Of a DNA stretch of 58,610 nt, positions 33,375-42,569 are shown one piece after another. The notes below the pieces were generated by a model. That model was not told where the DNA came from. It was given only the letters and a program-made list of their open reading frames with translations, and ran no database searches. This DNA comes from Micromonospora fulviviridis. Lineage in GTDB: Bacteria > Actinomycetota > Actinomycetes > Mycobacteriales > Micromonosporaceae. The stretch spans positions 371,236 to 429,845 of the forward strand of contig NZ_BMRA01000003.1 in NCBI RefSeq assembly GCF_014648395.1, given 5' to 3'. The position numbers and the translations under genes were made by a program. The first letter of the stretch is position 1. Each line of letters starts with the position of its first letter.

Positions 33375-34778
33375 TCACCCCTCGGCCAGCAGGTTCTTCT
33401 GCACCTTGCCCATGGCGTTGCGGGGGAGGGCGTCGACCAGCCGGACCTGCCGGGGCCGCTTGTGCACCGAGAGCTGCCGGGCCACGAAGTCGATCAGCTC
33501 GGCCTCCCGCAGCCCGTCGCCGACCACGTACGCGGTCACCTGCTGGCCCAGGTCCGGATGGGGCGTGCCGACCACGGCCGCCTCGCGGACCCCGGGATGG
33601 CCGAGCAACGCGTCCTCCACCTCGCCGGCCCCGATCCGGTAGCCGCCGCTCTTGATCAGGTCGGTCGCGGCCCGGCCGACGATCCGGTGCCAGCCGTCCG
33701 GCCCGACCGTCGCCACGTCCCCGGTGCGGAACCAGCCGTCCGCCGTCCGGCTGGCCGCGTCGGCGTCCGGCCGGTGCAGGTAGCCGTCGAAGAGGGTGTC
33801 GCCGCGCACCTGGAGCTCGCCCATCGCGTCTGCGGGCAGCGGGTCGCCCTGCTCGTCCACCACCCGGGTGCGTACCCCGGGCAGCGGCAGGCCCACCGTG
33901 CCGGGCCGCCGGGGCCCGTCGGCCCGGGCGCTCACGGTGATCAGGGTCTCGGTCATGCCGTACCGCTCGGCGATCCGGTGGCCGGCCAGGTCGGCGAGCG
34001 CCGCGAAGACCGGCTCGGGCAGCGCGGCGCTGCCGGAGACCAGCAGCCGCGCCCCACGCAGCGCCCGCGCCGCGTCCGGGGCCGCGGCGATCCGCGACCA
34101 GATGGTGGGTACGCCGAAGTAGAGCGAGCCGGCGGCGGCCGCGTACCGCTCGGGGCGGGGCCGGCCGACGTGGTGCAGCCGGCTGCCGAGCCGCAGCGGG
34201 CCGAGCACGCCGAGCACCAGCCCGTGGACATGGAACAGCGGCAGTCCGTGCACCAGCCGGTCGTCCGGCGTCCACGCCCAGGCGTCGGCCAGCCCGTCCA
34301 GGCAGGCGGCGACGGCGCGACGGGACAGCACCGCGCCCTTCGGGGCGCCCGTGGTGCCGCTGGTGTAGAGGATCAACGCGGTGGCGGCCGGGTCGGGCTC
34401 CGGGTGCCGGGTGTCCGACCGCCGGGTCAGGTCGACCGGCACGGCCGGAGGCGTGGTGGGTGCGTCGGCGAACCCACCGCCGGCGGGCGTCAGCAGCACC
34501 TCGGCGCCCGAGTCGCGCAGGATGTGGTCGCGTTCGACCGGCCCGGCGTCCGGGGGCACCGGGACGACGGCGGCGCCGGCCAGGAGCCCGCCCACGACGG
34601 CGACCACCGTCTCCAGGCTCGGGGTGGCCGGCACGGCCACCCGCCCGACACCGCGCAGGTCGTCGGCGACGGCCGCGGCCGTCGCGCGCAGCTCCACCCA
34701 GGACAGCGACCGGTCGTCGATCCGGACCGCCTCGGGACGCTCGTCGGTGGACTCGGACAGCCAGCTCAGCAGCGGCAC
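33375..34778 (-). CDS. Acyl-CoA synthetase (AMP-binding, class I adenylating)
   Basis: 467 residues from a GTG preceded by GAGAGGGG. The phosphate loop is [14 protein letters not shown] (135-148), the adenylate motif YGMTET (273-278), then [11 protein letters not shown] and the C-terminal catalytic Lys458 (MGKVQKN). The relatively short length, just under 470, is close to that of malonyl-CoA/methylmalonyl-CoA ligases, but the substrate cannot be read. It probably feeds the CoA-dependent pathway encoded by the neighbouring CoA-transferase and thiolase. The gene stands divergent from the CaiB gene with a 245-bp gap. Confidence 0.85.
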   Translation of the reverse strand: MPLLSWLSESTDERPEAVRIDDRSLSWVELRATAAAVADDLRGVGRVAVPATPSLETVVAVVGGLLAGAAVVPVPPDAGPVERDHILRDSGAEVLLTPAGGGFADAPTTPPAVPVDLTRRSDTRHPEPDPAATALILYTSGTTGAPKGAVLSRRAVAACLDGLADAWAWTPDDRLVHGLPLFHVHGLVLGVLGPLRLGSRLHHVGRPRPERYAAAAGSLYFGVPTIWSRIAAAPDAARALRGARLLVSGSAALPEPVFAALADLAGHRIAERYGMTETLITVSARADGPRRPGTVGLPLPGVRTRVVDEQGDPLPADAMGELQVRGDTLFDGYLHRPDADAASRTADGWFRTGDVATVGPDGWHRIVGRAATDLIKSGGYRIGAGEVEDALLGHPGVREAAVVGTPHPDLGQQVTAYVVGDGLREAELIDFVARQLSVHKRPRQVRLVDALPRNAMGKVQKNLLAEG

Positions 34779-35023
34779 GGTGCGGGCCCCTCTCCCGGTC
34801 GCGCCGGCGGGCGCGCCATCGCCCCGCCGGTCCGGCCCTCCGGTACGGCCGTGGCGGCTCGACGCACCCCGCGCGCCGGTGCCGGACGACCCGACCGTAG
34901 CCGGGGCGCCCCGGGGCCGGCCACCCCGACCGGGATGCACCGATGCCGGGCGGCGGCCGGTGTGCCATCGTTGGCCGTCCGGTCCGGGCCGCCCTGGCGG
35001 GTGCCCGAGGGGGAGGGGGCGCC

Positions 35024-36160
35024 ATGGAGGAGGGTTCGTCCGGGCCGCTGCGCGGCGTCCTCGTCGCGGACTTCTCCCGGATCCTGGCCGGGCCGTACGC
35101 GACCATGCTCCTGGCCGACCTGGGCGCCGACGTGGTCAAGGTGGAGGCGCCGGGCGGCGACGACACGCGGACCTGGCAGCCACCGGTCCGCGACGGGGTC
35201 TCGACCTACTACCTCGGCGTCAACCGCAACAAGCGCTCGCTGGTCCTCGACCTCGCCGATCCCGGGGACGCGGTCCTGGCCCGGCGGCTCGCCGTCCGGG
35301 CCGACGTCATGATCCAGAACTTCCGGCCCGGCGCGCTGCGCCGCTTCGGCCTCGACCACGACACCGTCACCGCCGCCAACCCGCGGCTGGTGTACGCCTC
35401 GATCAGCGGGTTCGGCGCGGCCGGCGGCGCGGACCTGCCCGGGTACGACCTCATGGTGCAGGCGGCCTCCGGGTTGATGAGCCTGACCGGGGCGGCCGAC
35501 GGCCCCCCGTACAAGGCGGGGGTGGCGGTCTTCGACGTGATCGCCGGGCTGCACGCGGCGGTCGGGATCCTGGCCGCGCTGCACCACCGGGCGGCCACCG
35601 GCGTCGGCCAGCACGTCGAGGTGGACCTGCTCTCCTCGGCCCTGTCCGGGCTGGTCAACCACACCAGCGCGCACGTCGCCGCGGGCGTGGTGCCGCACCG
35701 GATGGGCAACGCGCACCCGAGCATCGTGCCGTACGAGCCGCTGCCGACCGCCGACGGCGAGCTGGTGGTGATCGCCGGCAACGACGGCCAGTTCGGCATC
35801 CTGTGCCAGGTCCTCGGCCTGCCCGGGCTGCCCGACGACCCGCGGTTCCGGCGCAACCAGGACCGCACCGCGCACCGCGACGCGCTGCGGCCGTTGCTGG
35901 TGGCCGCCCTGGCCCGGCGGACCAGCGCCGAGTGGTTCCGCGAGCTGTGCGCGGCGGGCGTGCCGTGCAGCCCGATCAACACGGTCGCCGACGGGCTGGC
36001 CCTGGCCGAGGGGCTCGGGCTCGACCCGGTGGTCACCGTGGACGGCGTGCCGGGGGTGCGCCACCCGATCGGCCTGTCGGCCACCCCGCCCCGCTACGAC
36101 CTGCCGCCGCCGGGGCTGGACGAGCACGGCGCCGAGCTGCGCGCCTGGCTGGCCGAGTGA
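35024..36160 (+). CDS. CaiB/BaiF family CoA-transferase (class III)
   Basis: 378 residues. N-terminus [30 protein letters not shown] is the family signature (in part [20 protein letters not shown]); catalytic Asp142 in [14 protein letters not shown]-terminal SPINTVADG and [10 protein letters not shown]. It moves CoA between acyl-CoA and a free acid. The ATG at 35024 follows GGGGGAGGGGG. With the ligase and thiolase nearby it suggests a short acyl-CoA breakdown route. The acid substrate is unknown. Confidence 0.9.
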   Translation: MEEGSSGPLRGVLVADFSRILAGPYATMLLADLGADVVKVEAPGGDDTRTWQPPVRDGVSTYYLGVNRNKRSLVLDLADPGDAVLARRLAVRADVMIQNFRPGALRRFGLDHDTVTAANPRLVYASISGFGAAGGADLPGYDLMVQAASGLMSLTGAADGPPYKAGVAVFDVIAGLHAAVGILAALHHRAATGVGQHVEVDLLSSALSGLVNHTSAHVAAGVVPHRMGNAHPSIVPYEPLPTADGELVVIAGNDGQFGILCQVLGLPGLPDDPRFRRNQDRTAHRDALRPLLVAALARRTSAEWFRELCAAGVPCSPINTVADGLALAEGLGLDPVVTVDGVPGVRHPIGLSATPPRYDLPPPGLDEHGAELRAWLAE

Positions 36161-36164
36161 GCGG

Positions 36165-36740
36165 TCAGCGTGTCGCGGCGGCCAGCAGGTCGTCCACCAG
36201 CCCGGTGGCGGTCTGCGCCGCGGCGGCGGCGTCCGGGCGACCGGCGCTGCCGTAGAGGCCCTCCACGATCAGCCAGATCCGGTCGGCGAGCCGCCCCGGG
36301 TCGGCCACGTCCAGCCGGGCCACCAGCGCGTCGATCTCCGCCCGGGTGTCGCGCAGGTAGTCGCGGGCCACCCGGCCCGGCTCGCCCGCGTCGCCGGGGA
36401 ACTCGGCGAGGTAGAGGCGGAACGCGCAGCCGCGGAAGTCGGGGGCGGTGGCGGTCGCCGCGATCTCCGCGACCAGCGCCCGCAGCCGTGTCGCCGGGTC
36501 ATCGGGCAGTCCCTCGGCCGCCGCGCCGCCGGCCCGCTCGCGCTCCCGCCGGCACGCCCGCAGGTAGGCGGCGACCAGGTCGTCCTTGCTGGGGAAGTGG
36601 GTGTAGAGCAGGTTCTTGCCGCAGCCGGCCGCGTCGATCACCTGGTTCATCCCGACGGCGCGGACCCCGTGGCGGTAGAACAGCTCGCCGGCGGTGCGCA
36701 GGATCCGCTCCCGGCTTCCCGGGGCCGCGGTGCGGGCCAT
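36165..36740 (-). CDS. TetR family regulator of the thiolase region
   Basis: 191 residues. HTH at about 8-52 (SRERILRTAGELFYRHGVRAVGMNQVIDAAGCGKNLLYTHFPSKDDLV; key part VGMNQVIDAAGCGKNLLYTHF). Strong ribosome site GAAGGAGGAG before the ATG. It is divergent from the thiolase gene and two perfect 18-bp palindromes lie between, the typical operator set of an autoregulated repressor. Ligand probably an acyl-CoA or free acid (inferred from its neighbours). Confidence 0.88.
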   Translation of the reverse strand: MARTAAPGSRERILRTAGELFYRHGVRAVGMNQVIDAAGCGKNLLYTHFPSKDDLVAAYLRACRRERERAGGAAAEGLPDDPATRLRALVAEIAATATAPDFRGCAFRLYLAEFPGDAGEPGRVARDYLRDTRAEIDALVARLDVADPGRLADRIWLIVEGLYGSAGRPDAAAAAQTATGLVDDLLAAATR

Positions 36741-36774
36741 CGCTCCTCCTTCGCTCGCGCCTGTGGCGAGGATA

Positions 36775-36792
36775 ACGGACCGATCGGTCCGT
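36775..36792. promoter_or_regulatory. Operator 1: 18-bp perfect palindrome
   Basis: ACGGACCGATCGGTCCGT is a perfect 18-bp palindrome 34 bp upstream of the TetR start codon. Its core GGACCGATCGGTCC recurs in operator 2, centres 68 bp apart. Confidence 0.8.
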
Positions 36793-36829
36793 CGACGATT
36801 GACCGGGCGGCGGGCGGCGGCGCAGTATC

Positions 36830-36843
36830 GGACCACTCGGTCC
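36830..36843. promoter_or_regulatory. Degenerate third operator copy
   Basis: GGACCACTCGGTCC matches the palindrome core at 12 of 14 positions and sits directly left of operator 2. Confidence 0.5.
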
Positions 36844-36860
36844 CGGACCGATCGGTCCGG
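36843..36860. promoter_or_regulatory. Operator 2: 18-bp perfect palindrome before thiolase
   Basis: CCGGACCGATCGGTCCGG is a perfect palindrome ending 21 bp before the thiolase ATG, so a bound repressor would block the promoter or its early transcript. Confidence 0.8.
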
Positions 36861-36881
36861 CAACGTTCCCAGGAGGCAGCG

Positions 36882-38075
36882 ATGCGCGACGCGGTCATCG
36901 TCGAGGCGGTACGGACCCCGGTGGGTCGGGCGAAGCGGGGTGGGGCCTACCTCGACGTGCACCCGGTGGACCTGCACGCGCACGCCCTGCGCAGCCTGGT
37001 CGCCCGGGTGCCAGGGCTGGACCCGGTCGAGATCGACGACGTCATCGGCGGCACCGTCGCCCAGGTGGGGGAGCAGAGCACCAACACCACCCGGCTCGCC
37101 GCGCTCGCCGCCGGCTTCCCCGAGTCGGTGCCCGGGGTGACCGTGGACCGGCAGTGCGGCAGCAGCCAGCAGGCGCTCAGTTTCGCCGCCCAGGGGCTGG
37201 TCGCCGGGGCGTACGACATCGTGGTGGCCTCCGGCGTCGAGTCCATGAGCCGGGTGCCGATCGGCAGCGCCGCCGTGGTCGACGGCGTCCGCACCGACTT
37301 CGCCGGCCCCGCCGTCGCGGCGCGCTACCCGGGCGGGCTCGTCCCGCAGGGCGTCGCCGCCGAGCTGATCGCCCGCAAGTGGGGCCTGTCCCGCACCCGG
37401 CTCGACGAGTACGCCGCCACCAGCCACCAGCGGGCCGCCGAGGCGTGGCGGCAGGGGCGGTTCGCCGGCCAGGTCGCCCCGCTGCCGGGCGTCGACCTGG
37501 CCATGGACGAGACCATCCGGCCCGGGACCACGGTGGCCCGCCTCGCCGACCTGCCGACGGCCTTCGCCGCCGAGCACTGGACCGCCCGCTTCGGCGAGCT
37601 GGACTGGAAGGTCACCGCCGGCAACTCCAGCCCGCTCAACGACGGCGCGGCGGCCCTGCTGCTCACCACCGGCGAGACCGCCCGCCGCCGGGGCTGGCGG
37701 CCCCGGGCCCGGATCCACACCGCCACGGTGGTCGGCGACGACCCGATCATGATGCTCACCGGCATCATCCCGGCCACCGCCAAGGTGCTCGCCCGGGCCG
37801 GCCTCGCCATGGGCGACATCGACGCGTTCGAGGTCAACGAGGCGTTCTCCTCGGTCGTGCTGGCCTGGCTGGCCGAGACCGGCGCGGACCCGGCGAAGGT
37901 GAACGTCGACGGCGGCGCCATCGCCATCGGCCACCCGCTCGGAGCCAGCGGCGCCCGGCTCGCCACCACCCTGCTGCACGTCCTCGAACGCACCGGCGGC
38001 CGCTACGGCCTGCAGACCATGTGCGAGGCCGGCGGCACCGCCAACGCCACGATCATCGAACGCCTCGACGGCTGA
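36882..38075 (+). CDS. Acetyl-CoA C-acyltransferase (thiolase)
   Basis: 397 residues. Active-site Cys92 in VDRQCGSSQQALSFAAQG, His351 in GGAIAIGHPLGASGA, and the C-terminal Cys381 in MCEAGGTANATI. The degradative thiolase layout makes beta-ketoacyl-CoA cleavage the likely role. Perfect ribosome site AGGAGGC. Its control region has palindromic operators for the TetR next door. Confidence 0.92.
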   Translation: MRDAVIVEAVRTPVGRAKRGGAYLDVHPVDLHAHALRSLVARVPGLDPVEIDDVIGGTVAQVGEQSTNTTRLAALAAGFPESVPGVTVDRQCGSSQQALSFAAQGLVAGAYDIVVASGVESMSRVPIGSAAVVDGVRTDFAGPAVAARYPGGLVPQGVAAELIARKWGLSRTRLDEYAATSHQRAAEAWRQGRFAGQVAPLPGVDLAMDETIRPGTTVARLADLPTAFAAEHWTARFGELDWKVTAGNSSPLNDGAAALLLTTGETARRRGWRPRARIHTATVVGDDPIMMLTGIIPATAKVLARAGLAMGDIDAFEVNEAFSSVVLAWLAETGADPAKVNVDGGAIAIGHPLGASGARLATTLLHVLERTGGRYGLQTMCEAGGTANATIIERLDG

Positions 38076-38093
38076 CCGGCCGGGCGCGGTGGC

Positions 38094-38522
38094 TCAGTCG
38101 GCGATGCCGGTGAACGCGACCACGTGCTCGGCGCGCAGCCGCACCAGCAGCTCGCCGGGCACGGCGTTGCGCCGGCCGTACTCCTCGGCCCGCTCGGCGC
38201 CCATGTAGCGGGCGGCGATCCGGGTGGACCAGGGCAGCGACTCGACCGGGTCCTCGCCGATCGTCACCGGGCCCCGCACCGTCACGAAGGCGTACGGCGC
38301 GTGCTCCTCGTCGACCGTCAGCGCGGCCCGGGGGTCGCGGGCCAGGTTGCGCCCCTTCACGCTGCTCCGGCCGGTGTTGAAGACCAGGTCGTCGCCGTCG
38401 AGCACGAACCAGATCGGCGCCACGTGCGGGGAGCCGTCGGCCCGGACGGTGGCCAGCTTCCCCGTCCGGGTGCCGGCGGTCACGAAGGCACGCCACTGCT
38501 CGTCGCTCATCCGCTGCGCCAT
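38094..38522 (-). CDS. PPOX-class F420- or flavin-binding protein
   Basis: 142 residues. Split beta-barrel order: GTRTGKLATVRADGSPHVAPIWFVLDGDDLVFNTGRSSVKGRNLARDP (key parts KLATVRADGSPHVAPIWF and NTGRSSVKGRNLARDP), typical of TIGR03618-type F420-dependent oxidoreductases. The start M at 38522 follows the usual MAQRMSDEQWRAF. Substrate unknown. Confidence 0.85.
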   Translation of the reverse strand: MAQRMSDEQWRAFVTAGTRTGKLATVRADGSPHVAPIWFVLDGDDLVFNTGRSSVKGRNLARDPRAALTVDEEHAPYAFVTVRGPVTIGEDPVESLPWSTRIAARYMGAERAEEYGRRNAVPGELLVRLRAEHVVAFTGIAD

Positions 38523-38662
38523 GCGGCCATTCTGGCCCACCCCGCCGACAGTTCGGCCGCACCCCGCTCCCAGGGAGTTCACAGCCGGCTGACCTGTCCG
38601 GCGGGCCCCGCCCGGAATAGCCTCGGACCGGCCCGCACCCGTCCTGACCTGGGGAGATAAAG

Positions 38663-39874
38663 GTGTCCTACCCGACCACCGCCGGACCGTCCGGTCCGGT
38701 CCGGCCGCGCCGGTCCGCGCGTCGGCCCTGGCCCCGCTGGGCCCGGTGGTGCGTGGCGGTCGGCACCACGCTCATGACGCTGAGCGGCGTGGCGCTGGGC
38801 GGCAGCGCCTACCTGCTGCACGCGGCGACCGGCGAGGTCACCCGGCAGAACCTGCTCGGCGCCGCCGCCGCGCCCGTGCAGCAGCACCGGACGATCACCG
38901 GGGCGAAGAACATCCTGCTCGTCGGGGTCGACACCCGCCCGAACCAGGACCCGAGCCAGCTCACCCGCGCGGACTCGATCATCCTGCTGCACGTCCCGGC
39001 CGACCACACCCAGGCGTACCTGGTCTCGCTGCCCCGGGACTCGCTGGTCACCATCCCCGCGTACGACAACGGGGCGACGCCCTTCCGCGGCGGGCAGAAC
39101 AAGATCAACTCTGCCTTCGCCTTCGGCAGCCGGGGACTGACCGGCTCCGCGGCGCTCTCGCACGGCTTCGAACTGCTGGCGCTGACCGTCCGCGACCTGA
39201 CCGGCATCACCCCCGACGCCGGCGCGATCATCGACTTCCAGGGGTTCAAGAAGATCGTCCAGGTGCTCGGCCAGGTCTGCATGTACGTCGACGAGACCAC
39301 CACCTCGATCCACGTCGGGCACGACGCCGCCGGTAAGCCCGCCGCGCCGTACGCCATCAACCCCGACGGCACGGTGAACCACCGCATCGCCGGCGTCACC
39401 CCGAACGTCTACACCAAGGGCCAGCACTGCCTCGACCCGGCGCAGGCGCTGGACTTCGTCCGGCAGCGGGACCTGCTGGCCGACCACGACTTCGACTACG
39501 GCCGGCAGCGGCACCAGCAGCAGTTCGTCAAGGCGGTGCTCACCCAGGTGGTCAGCCAGGGGCTGGACTCGCCGACGAAGCTGCCCGGCCTGCTGTCGGC
39601 GGTCGGCCGCACGATGACCGTGGACGACGGCGGCATCCCCCTCGCCGACTGGGCCTTCGCCATGCGGGGCGTCAAGCCCGACTCGATCACCACGATCAAG
39701 ACCAACGGCGGCACCTTCAACAGCCGTACCGTCCCGGGCGTCGGTAGCGCCGAGATCCTCAGCCCGACCAGCGTGCAACTGCTGCGCGCGGTCCGCGACG
39801 ACACGGTCGCGGCCTTCGTGGCCGCCCACCCGACCTGGGTGGCCGACTCCGGACCGCCCGCCGCCGACCACTAA
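38663..39874 (+). CDS. LCP (LytR-CpsA-Psr) family glycopolymer transferase
   Basis: 403 residues, GTG start after GGGGAG. A basic N-terminus and one membrane helix (about 28-52) precede the LCP domain: NILLVGVDTRP, ADSIILLHVP, VSLPRDSLVTIP, GGQNKINSAFAFG, and GQHCLDPAQALDFVRQRDLLADHDFDYGRQRHQQ (in part DFVRQRDLLADHDFDYGRQ). LCP enzymes attach wall teichoic acid-like polymers or arabinogalactan to peptidoglycan outside the membrane. The arginines that bind pyrophosphate (Arg in the DTRP, PRD and RQR motifs) are present. Confidence 0.92.
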   Translation: MSYPTTAGPSGPVRPRRSARRPWPRWARWCVAVGTTLMTLSGVALGGSAYLLHAATGEVTRQNLLGAAAAPVQQHRTITGAKNILLVGVDTRPNQDPSQLTRADSIILLHVPADHTQAYLVSLPRDSLVTIPAYDNGATPFRGGQNKINSAFAFGSRGLTGSAALSHGFELLALTVRDLTGITPDAGAIIDFQGFKKIVQVLGQVCMYVDETTTSIHVGHDAAGKPAAPYAINPDGTVNHRIAGVTPNVYTKGQHCLDPAQALDFVRQRDLLADHDFDYGRQRHQQQFVKAVLTQVVSQGLDSPTKLPGLLSAVGRTMTVDDGGIPLADWAFAMRGVKPDSITTIKTNGGTFNSRTVPGVGSAEILSPTSVQLLRAVRDDTVAAFVAAHPTWVADSGPPAADH

Positions 39875-39883
39875 GTCCCGTTG

Positions 39884-40546
39884 TCAGGACCGGAAGTACT
39901 CGGGACCCCAACAGGTCGCGTCCGCCGGCAACTCCCACCAGTGCGGCATCGACGTCGGCCGCCACGCCGGATCCGGTTGGAAGTCCATCCACCGGCCGTC
40001 GAAGGGCGCGGCCCCGGCGCGGGCCAGGGCAAGCAGTCGTTCGCCCTCGGCCCGGACCCCGGCGGCCTCGACCTCATCCCAGAACGCCGGCTCGCCGGTG
40101 TACTCGGCGAACGCGTCCTCGTCCTTCCACGACCATCTGCCATCCGGATAGATGAGCAGGTCGAGCTCCTGGTCGTAGACGTCGACCCCGCCAGCCCACC
40201 GGGTGACCGGACGCTCCAGGTTGACATACCAGTGAGTGAATTCGTCTGTTCGCCAGCTCCACCAGATCGAGTGGGCCGCGCCGGGCGGCATCAACATCAG
40301 AGTGCGGAAAGGCTGCCACGTACTCAGGCTGAGCATCGTGGTCATCCGCAGCTCCGTGAGCAGCGACAGTTGACGGGTCGGTTGGCCAGCGCTGTCGACC
40401 CGGCGCATGGCCTGTGAGCCGGCGTCGATCCACAGCGCCAGCCCGCGCTCGTCGTCGCTGACCACCCGCCCGCACAGCACCGAGCCGACCCGGCCGTCTG
40501 GGTACAGGTGTCGGCGGACGATTGTCTGCCCCTGCTCAAAGATCAT
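39884..40546 (-). CDS. DUF402 domain protein
   Basis: 220 residues. N-terminus FEQGQTIVRRHLYPDGRVGSV; centre WYVNLERPVTRWAGGVDVYDQELDLLIYPDGRWSWKDEDAF (key parts WYVNLERPVTRW and VYDQELDLLIYPDG), the DUF402 core also found in FomD/YgaC-type nucleotidyl hydrolases. Acidic residues (ELD, DED) would hold metal. It may hydrolyse a nucleotide- or phosphonate-linked substrate. Alone on its strand between LCP and VOC genes. Confidence 0.85.
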   Translation of the reverse strand: MIFEQGQTIVRRHLYPDGRVGSVLCGRVVSDDERGLALWIDAGSQAMRRVDSAGQPTRQLSLLTELRMTTMLSLSTWQPFRTLMLMPPGAAHSIWWSWRTDEFTHWYVNLERPVTRWAGGVDVYDQELDLLIYPDGRWSWKDEDAFAEYTGEPAFWDEVEAAGVRAEGERLLALARAGAAPFDGRWMDFQPDPAWRPTSMPHWWELPADATCWGPEYFRS

Positions 40547-40594
40547 TCGAGGACGATACCCACGAGGCCCGGTGATGACGGCCCCTCGGCGCCG

Positions 40595-41035
40595 TCAGCT
40601 CAGCTGCTCCGCCAGGGCGACGATGATGCCCTCGGGGCCGCGGACGTAACAGAGGCGGTAGGCGTCCTCGTACCGCTCCACCTCGCCGACGAGTTCGGCG
40701 CCGTGGGCCCGCAGGCGGGCGACCACGTCGTCGATGTCGTCGACGGCGAACATGACGTTACGGATGCCCAGCGTGTTCGGTGGCGCGACGGCCGGCTCGG
40801 CGCTGACCGCCGCCGGCGAGCGGAACGCCGTCAGCTCCACCTTGTTGTGGCCGTCCGGGGTCCGCATCATGGCCATGTCGACCCGGACGTCGTCGAGCCC
40901 GTTGACCCGGTCCACCCACGGTCCCTCGACCGCTGCCTCGCCCTCCAGCTCCATGCCGAGCTCGACGAAGAACGCCACCGCGGCCTCAAGGTCGCCGACG
41001 ACGATGCCGACGTGGTCCATCCGCTGGAGCGCCAT
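40595..41035 (-). CDS. VOC family (glyoxalase/bleomycin resistance-like) protein
   Basis: 146 residues. Two beta-alpha-beta-beta-beta modules: MDHVGIVVGDLEAAVAFFVELG (His8 as first metal ligand) and NVMFAVDDIDDVVARLRAHGAELVGE; HNKVELTAF and GPEGIIVALAEQ supply the other ligands. A metal-dependent lyase, dioxygenase or resistance protein. An ATG at 41047 is an alternative start. Confidence 0.85.
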   Translation of the reverse strand: MALQRMDHVGIVVGDLEAAVAFFVELGMELEGEAAVEGPWVDRVNGLDDVRVDMAMMRTPDGHNKVELTAFRSPAAVSAEPAVAPPNTLGIRNVMFAVDDIDDVVARLRAHGAELVGEVERYEDAYRLCYVRGPEGIIVALAEQLS

Positions 41036-41367
41036 GTCCCCGAGCATACGGGCAGGATGCCTGGCTTTGCGGGACTCCTCAGGCCGGCGGCGCGGGTGGT
41101 TGATGACACCGGTCATGCCGTAGCGCAGAACTCCCGGCGGGCGGCGACCCTGACGTGACAACCGCTGCCGCGTCTGCCGGACCGGTGGCTGGCGAATGAG
41201 AATATGCCCTTGATCGACTCGGTCCGTCGAATCGCTGCGGTTCTGGCGCAGCCAGCGCCTCCGTATGGGCCCAGCACGGCTGACTGTGACACAAGTCCCT
41301 CGCCCCGGCCCGGAAAAGGTGCCCGAGCCGGGGCTCGCAGGTGGTCGCCGCCGGGGTGCCGGCCGCC
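41036..41367. other. Noncoding gap between VOC and subtilase genes
   Basis: 332 bp without a convincing gene. It should contain the VOC promoter and the subtilase 3' end. A hairpin (CCCCGGC at 41303-41309 with GCCGGGG at 41327-41333, 17-nt loop) lies 35 bp downstream of the subtilase stop and may terminate it. I see no RNA gene. Confidence 0.5.
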
Positions 41368-42426
41368 TCAGGTGCGCGGCGCGGCCACGGCGGCCTGGGC
41401 GTCGACGATGCCCCAGCCGTAGAGCGGCGTGTAGACGCCGCGCAAACCCGCGACCGGGGTCCGGGCGGTCGACATCAGCACCGCGTACACGTTGGCTACG
41501 CTGCGCCCCTGGGCGGCGAGCAGCGCCGCCACCCCGGACACGTACGGCGTGGCCATCGACGTGCCGGCGTAGGCGTCGTAGTCGCCCTGCCCGCAGGTGG
41601 CCGCGCCGGCGCCCACTGGGACGCTGGACCAGATGTCGTCGTCGCAGTTGACGAGGCCGGCGCCGCCGGGGGCAGCGACCGCCTTCAGGTCGGCCTTGAC
41701 ACCCAGGTTCGAGTACCACGCCTTGACCTCGTTGCGGTCGGTGGCCGTGACGCAGAGGGCCCCGGCCTCCCAGGCCGGGGTGTCGCACAGCGGCGCCGTC
41801 TCGTTGCCGGCGGCCGCGATGACGGCGACGCCCTTCGCCTGCGCGTACGCGATCGCCTCGGTCGCCGCGGACTCCAGGCCGGTGAGGGTGAGGGCCTGGC
41901 TGCCGGGCAGTGCGCCGAGGCTGAGGTTGACCACCTTGGCGCCGTGGTCGGCCGCGTAGCGGATGCCGGCGGCGATGTCGGCGAAGCTGCCGCTGCCCGC
42001 CTCCAGCACCTTGATCGGCATGATCTTCGCGTCGCGGGCGACGCCGGCGACACCGACACCGTTGCCCGTCGCCGCGGCGGCGATACCGGCCACGTGGGTG
42101 CCGTGCTCGTCGCCGGCGTCGGGTACGCCGTTGGGGCCGCGCCAGTCGCCGTTGCCGCACGAGGCCGGGCCGCAGTCGACGAAGGTCGCGCCGGGGACGA
42201 GCTTGGCGGCCAGGTCCGGGTGGCCGAGGTCGACGCCGGTGTCCACCACCGCGATGACGACGCCCGATCCCGTGCTGGTTGCCCAGGCCTGCTCGGCGTG
42301 GATCTGCCGCAGGCCCCACTGCTTGTCGTACAACGGATCGTTGACGGCCGCCTGGGCGGGCGTCGCCGCGGCCGCCACCAGTGCGGTGACCACCGCGGTG
42401 CCGGCGAGTAACCGGGTGAACGACAT
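41368..42426 (-). CDS. Secreted S8 serine protease (subtilase)
   Basis: 351 residues. Signal peptide 1-26 (AQA-A). Catalytic triad Asp62 (AVVDTGVDLGHPDL), His108 (DEHGTHVAGIAAA), Ser290 (AGTSMATPYVSGVAAL), and oxyanion Asn208 (AAAGNET). Four cysteines suggest two disulfides. There is no clear prodomain, and the peptide after the signal (AVNDPLYDKQWGLRQIHAEQAW) leads straight into the catalytic domain, as in many actinomycete extracellular subtilases. The start ATG at 42426 follows GGAGGAGAG. Divergent from the contractile injection operon. Confidence 0.92.
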   Translation of the reverse strand: MSFTRLLAGTAVVTALVAAAATPAQAAVNDPLYDKQWGLRQIHAEQAWATSTGSGVVIAVVDTGVDLGHPDLAAKLVPGATFVDCGPASCGNGDWRGPNGVPDAGDEHGTHVAGIAAAATGNGVGVAGVARDAKIMPIKVLEAGSGSFADIAAGIRYAADHGAKVVNLSLGALPGSQALTLTGLESAATEAIAYAQAKGVAVIAAAGNETAPLCDTPAWEAGALCVTATDRNEVKAWYSNLGVKADLKAVAAPGGAGLVNCDDDIWSSVPVGAGAATCGQGDYDAYAGTSMATPYVSGVAALLAAQGRSVANVYAVLMSTARTPVAGLRGVYTPLYGWGIVDAQAAVAAPRT

Positions 42427-42569
42427 CTGATCTCTCCTCCCACGGACAGCACTGTCATCTATGGATCGGAGATCGGGCGCGAAACGCAACAGCGGTGGGA
42501 TCGCCTGACCGTGTCCGGCGTGACGCGGGCGTGACGGCGGGGCGACGGCTCCACGGGACCCTCGGCGGC

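Noticed and set aside
41204..41422. 72-codon frame in the gap upstream of the subtilase 3' end
   Set aside because: Low-complexity product, no ribosome site and overlap with the antisense end of the subtilase.
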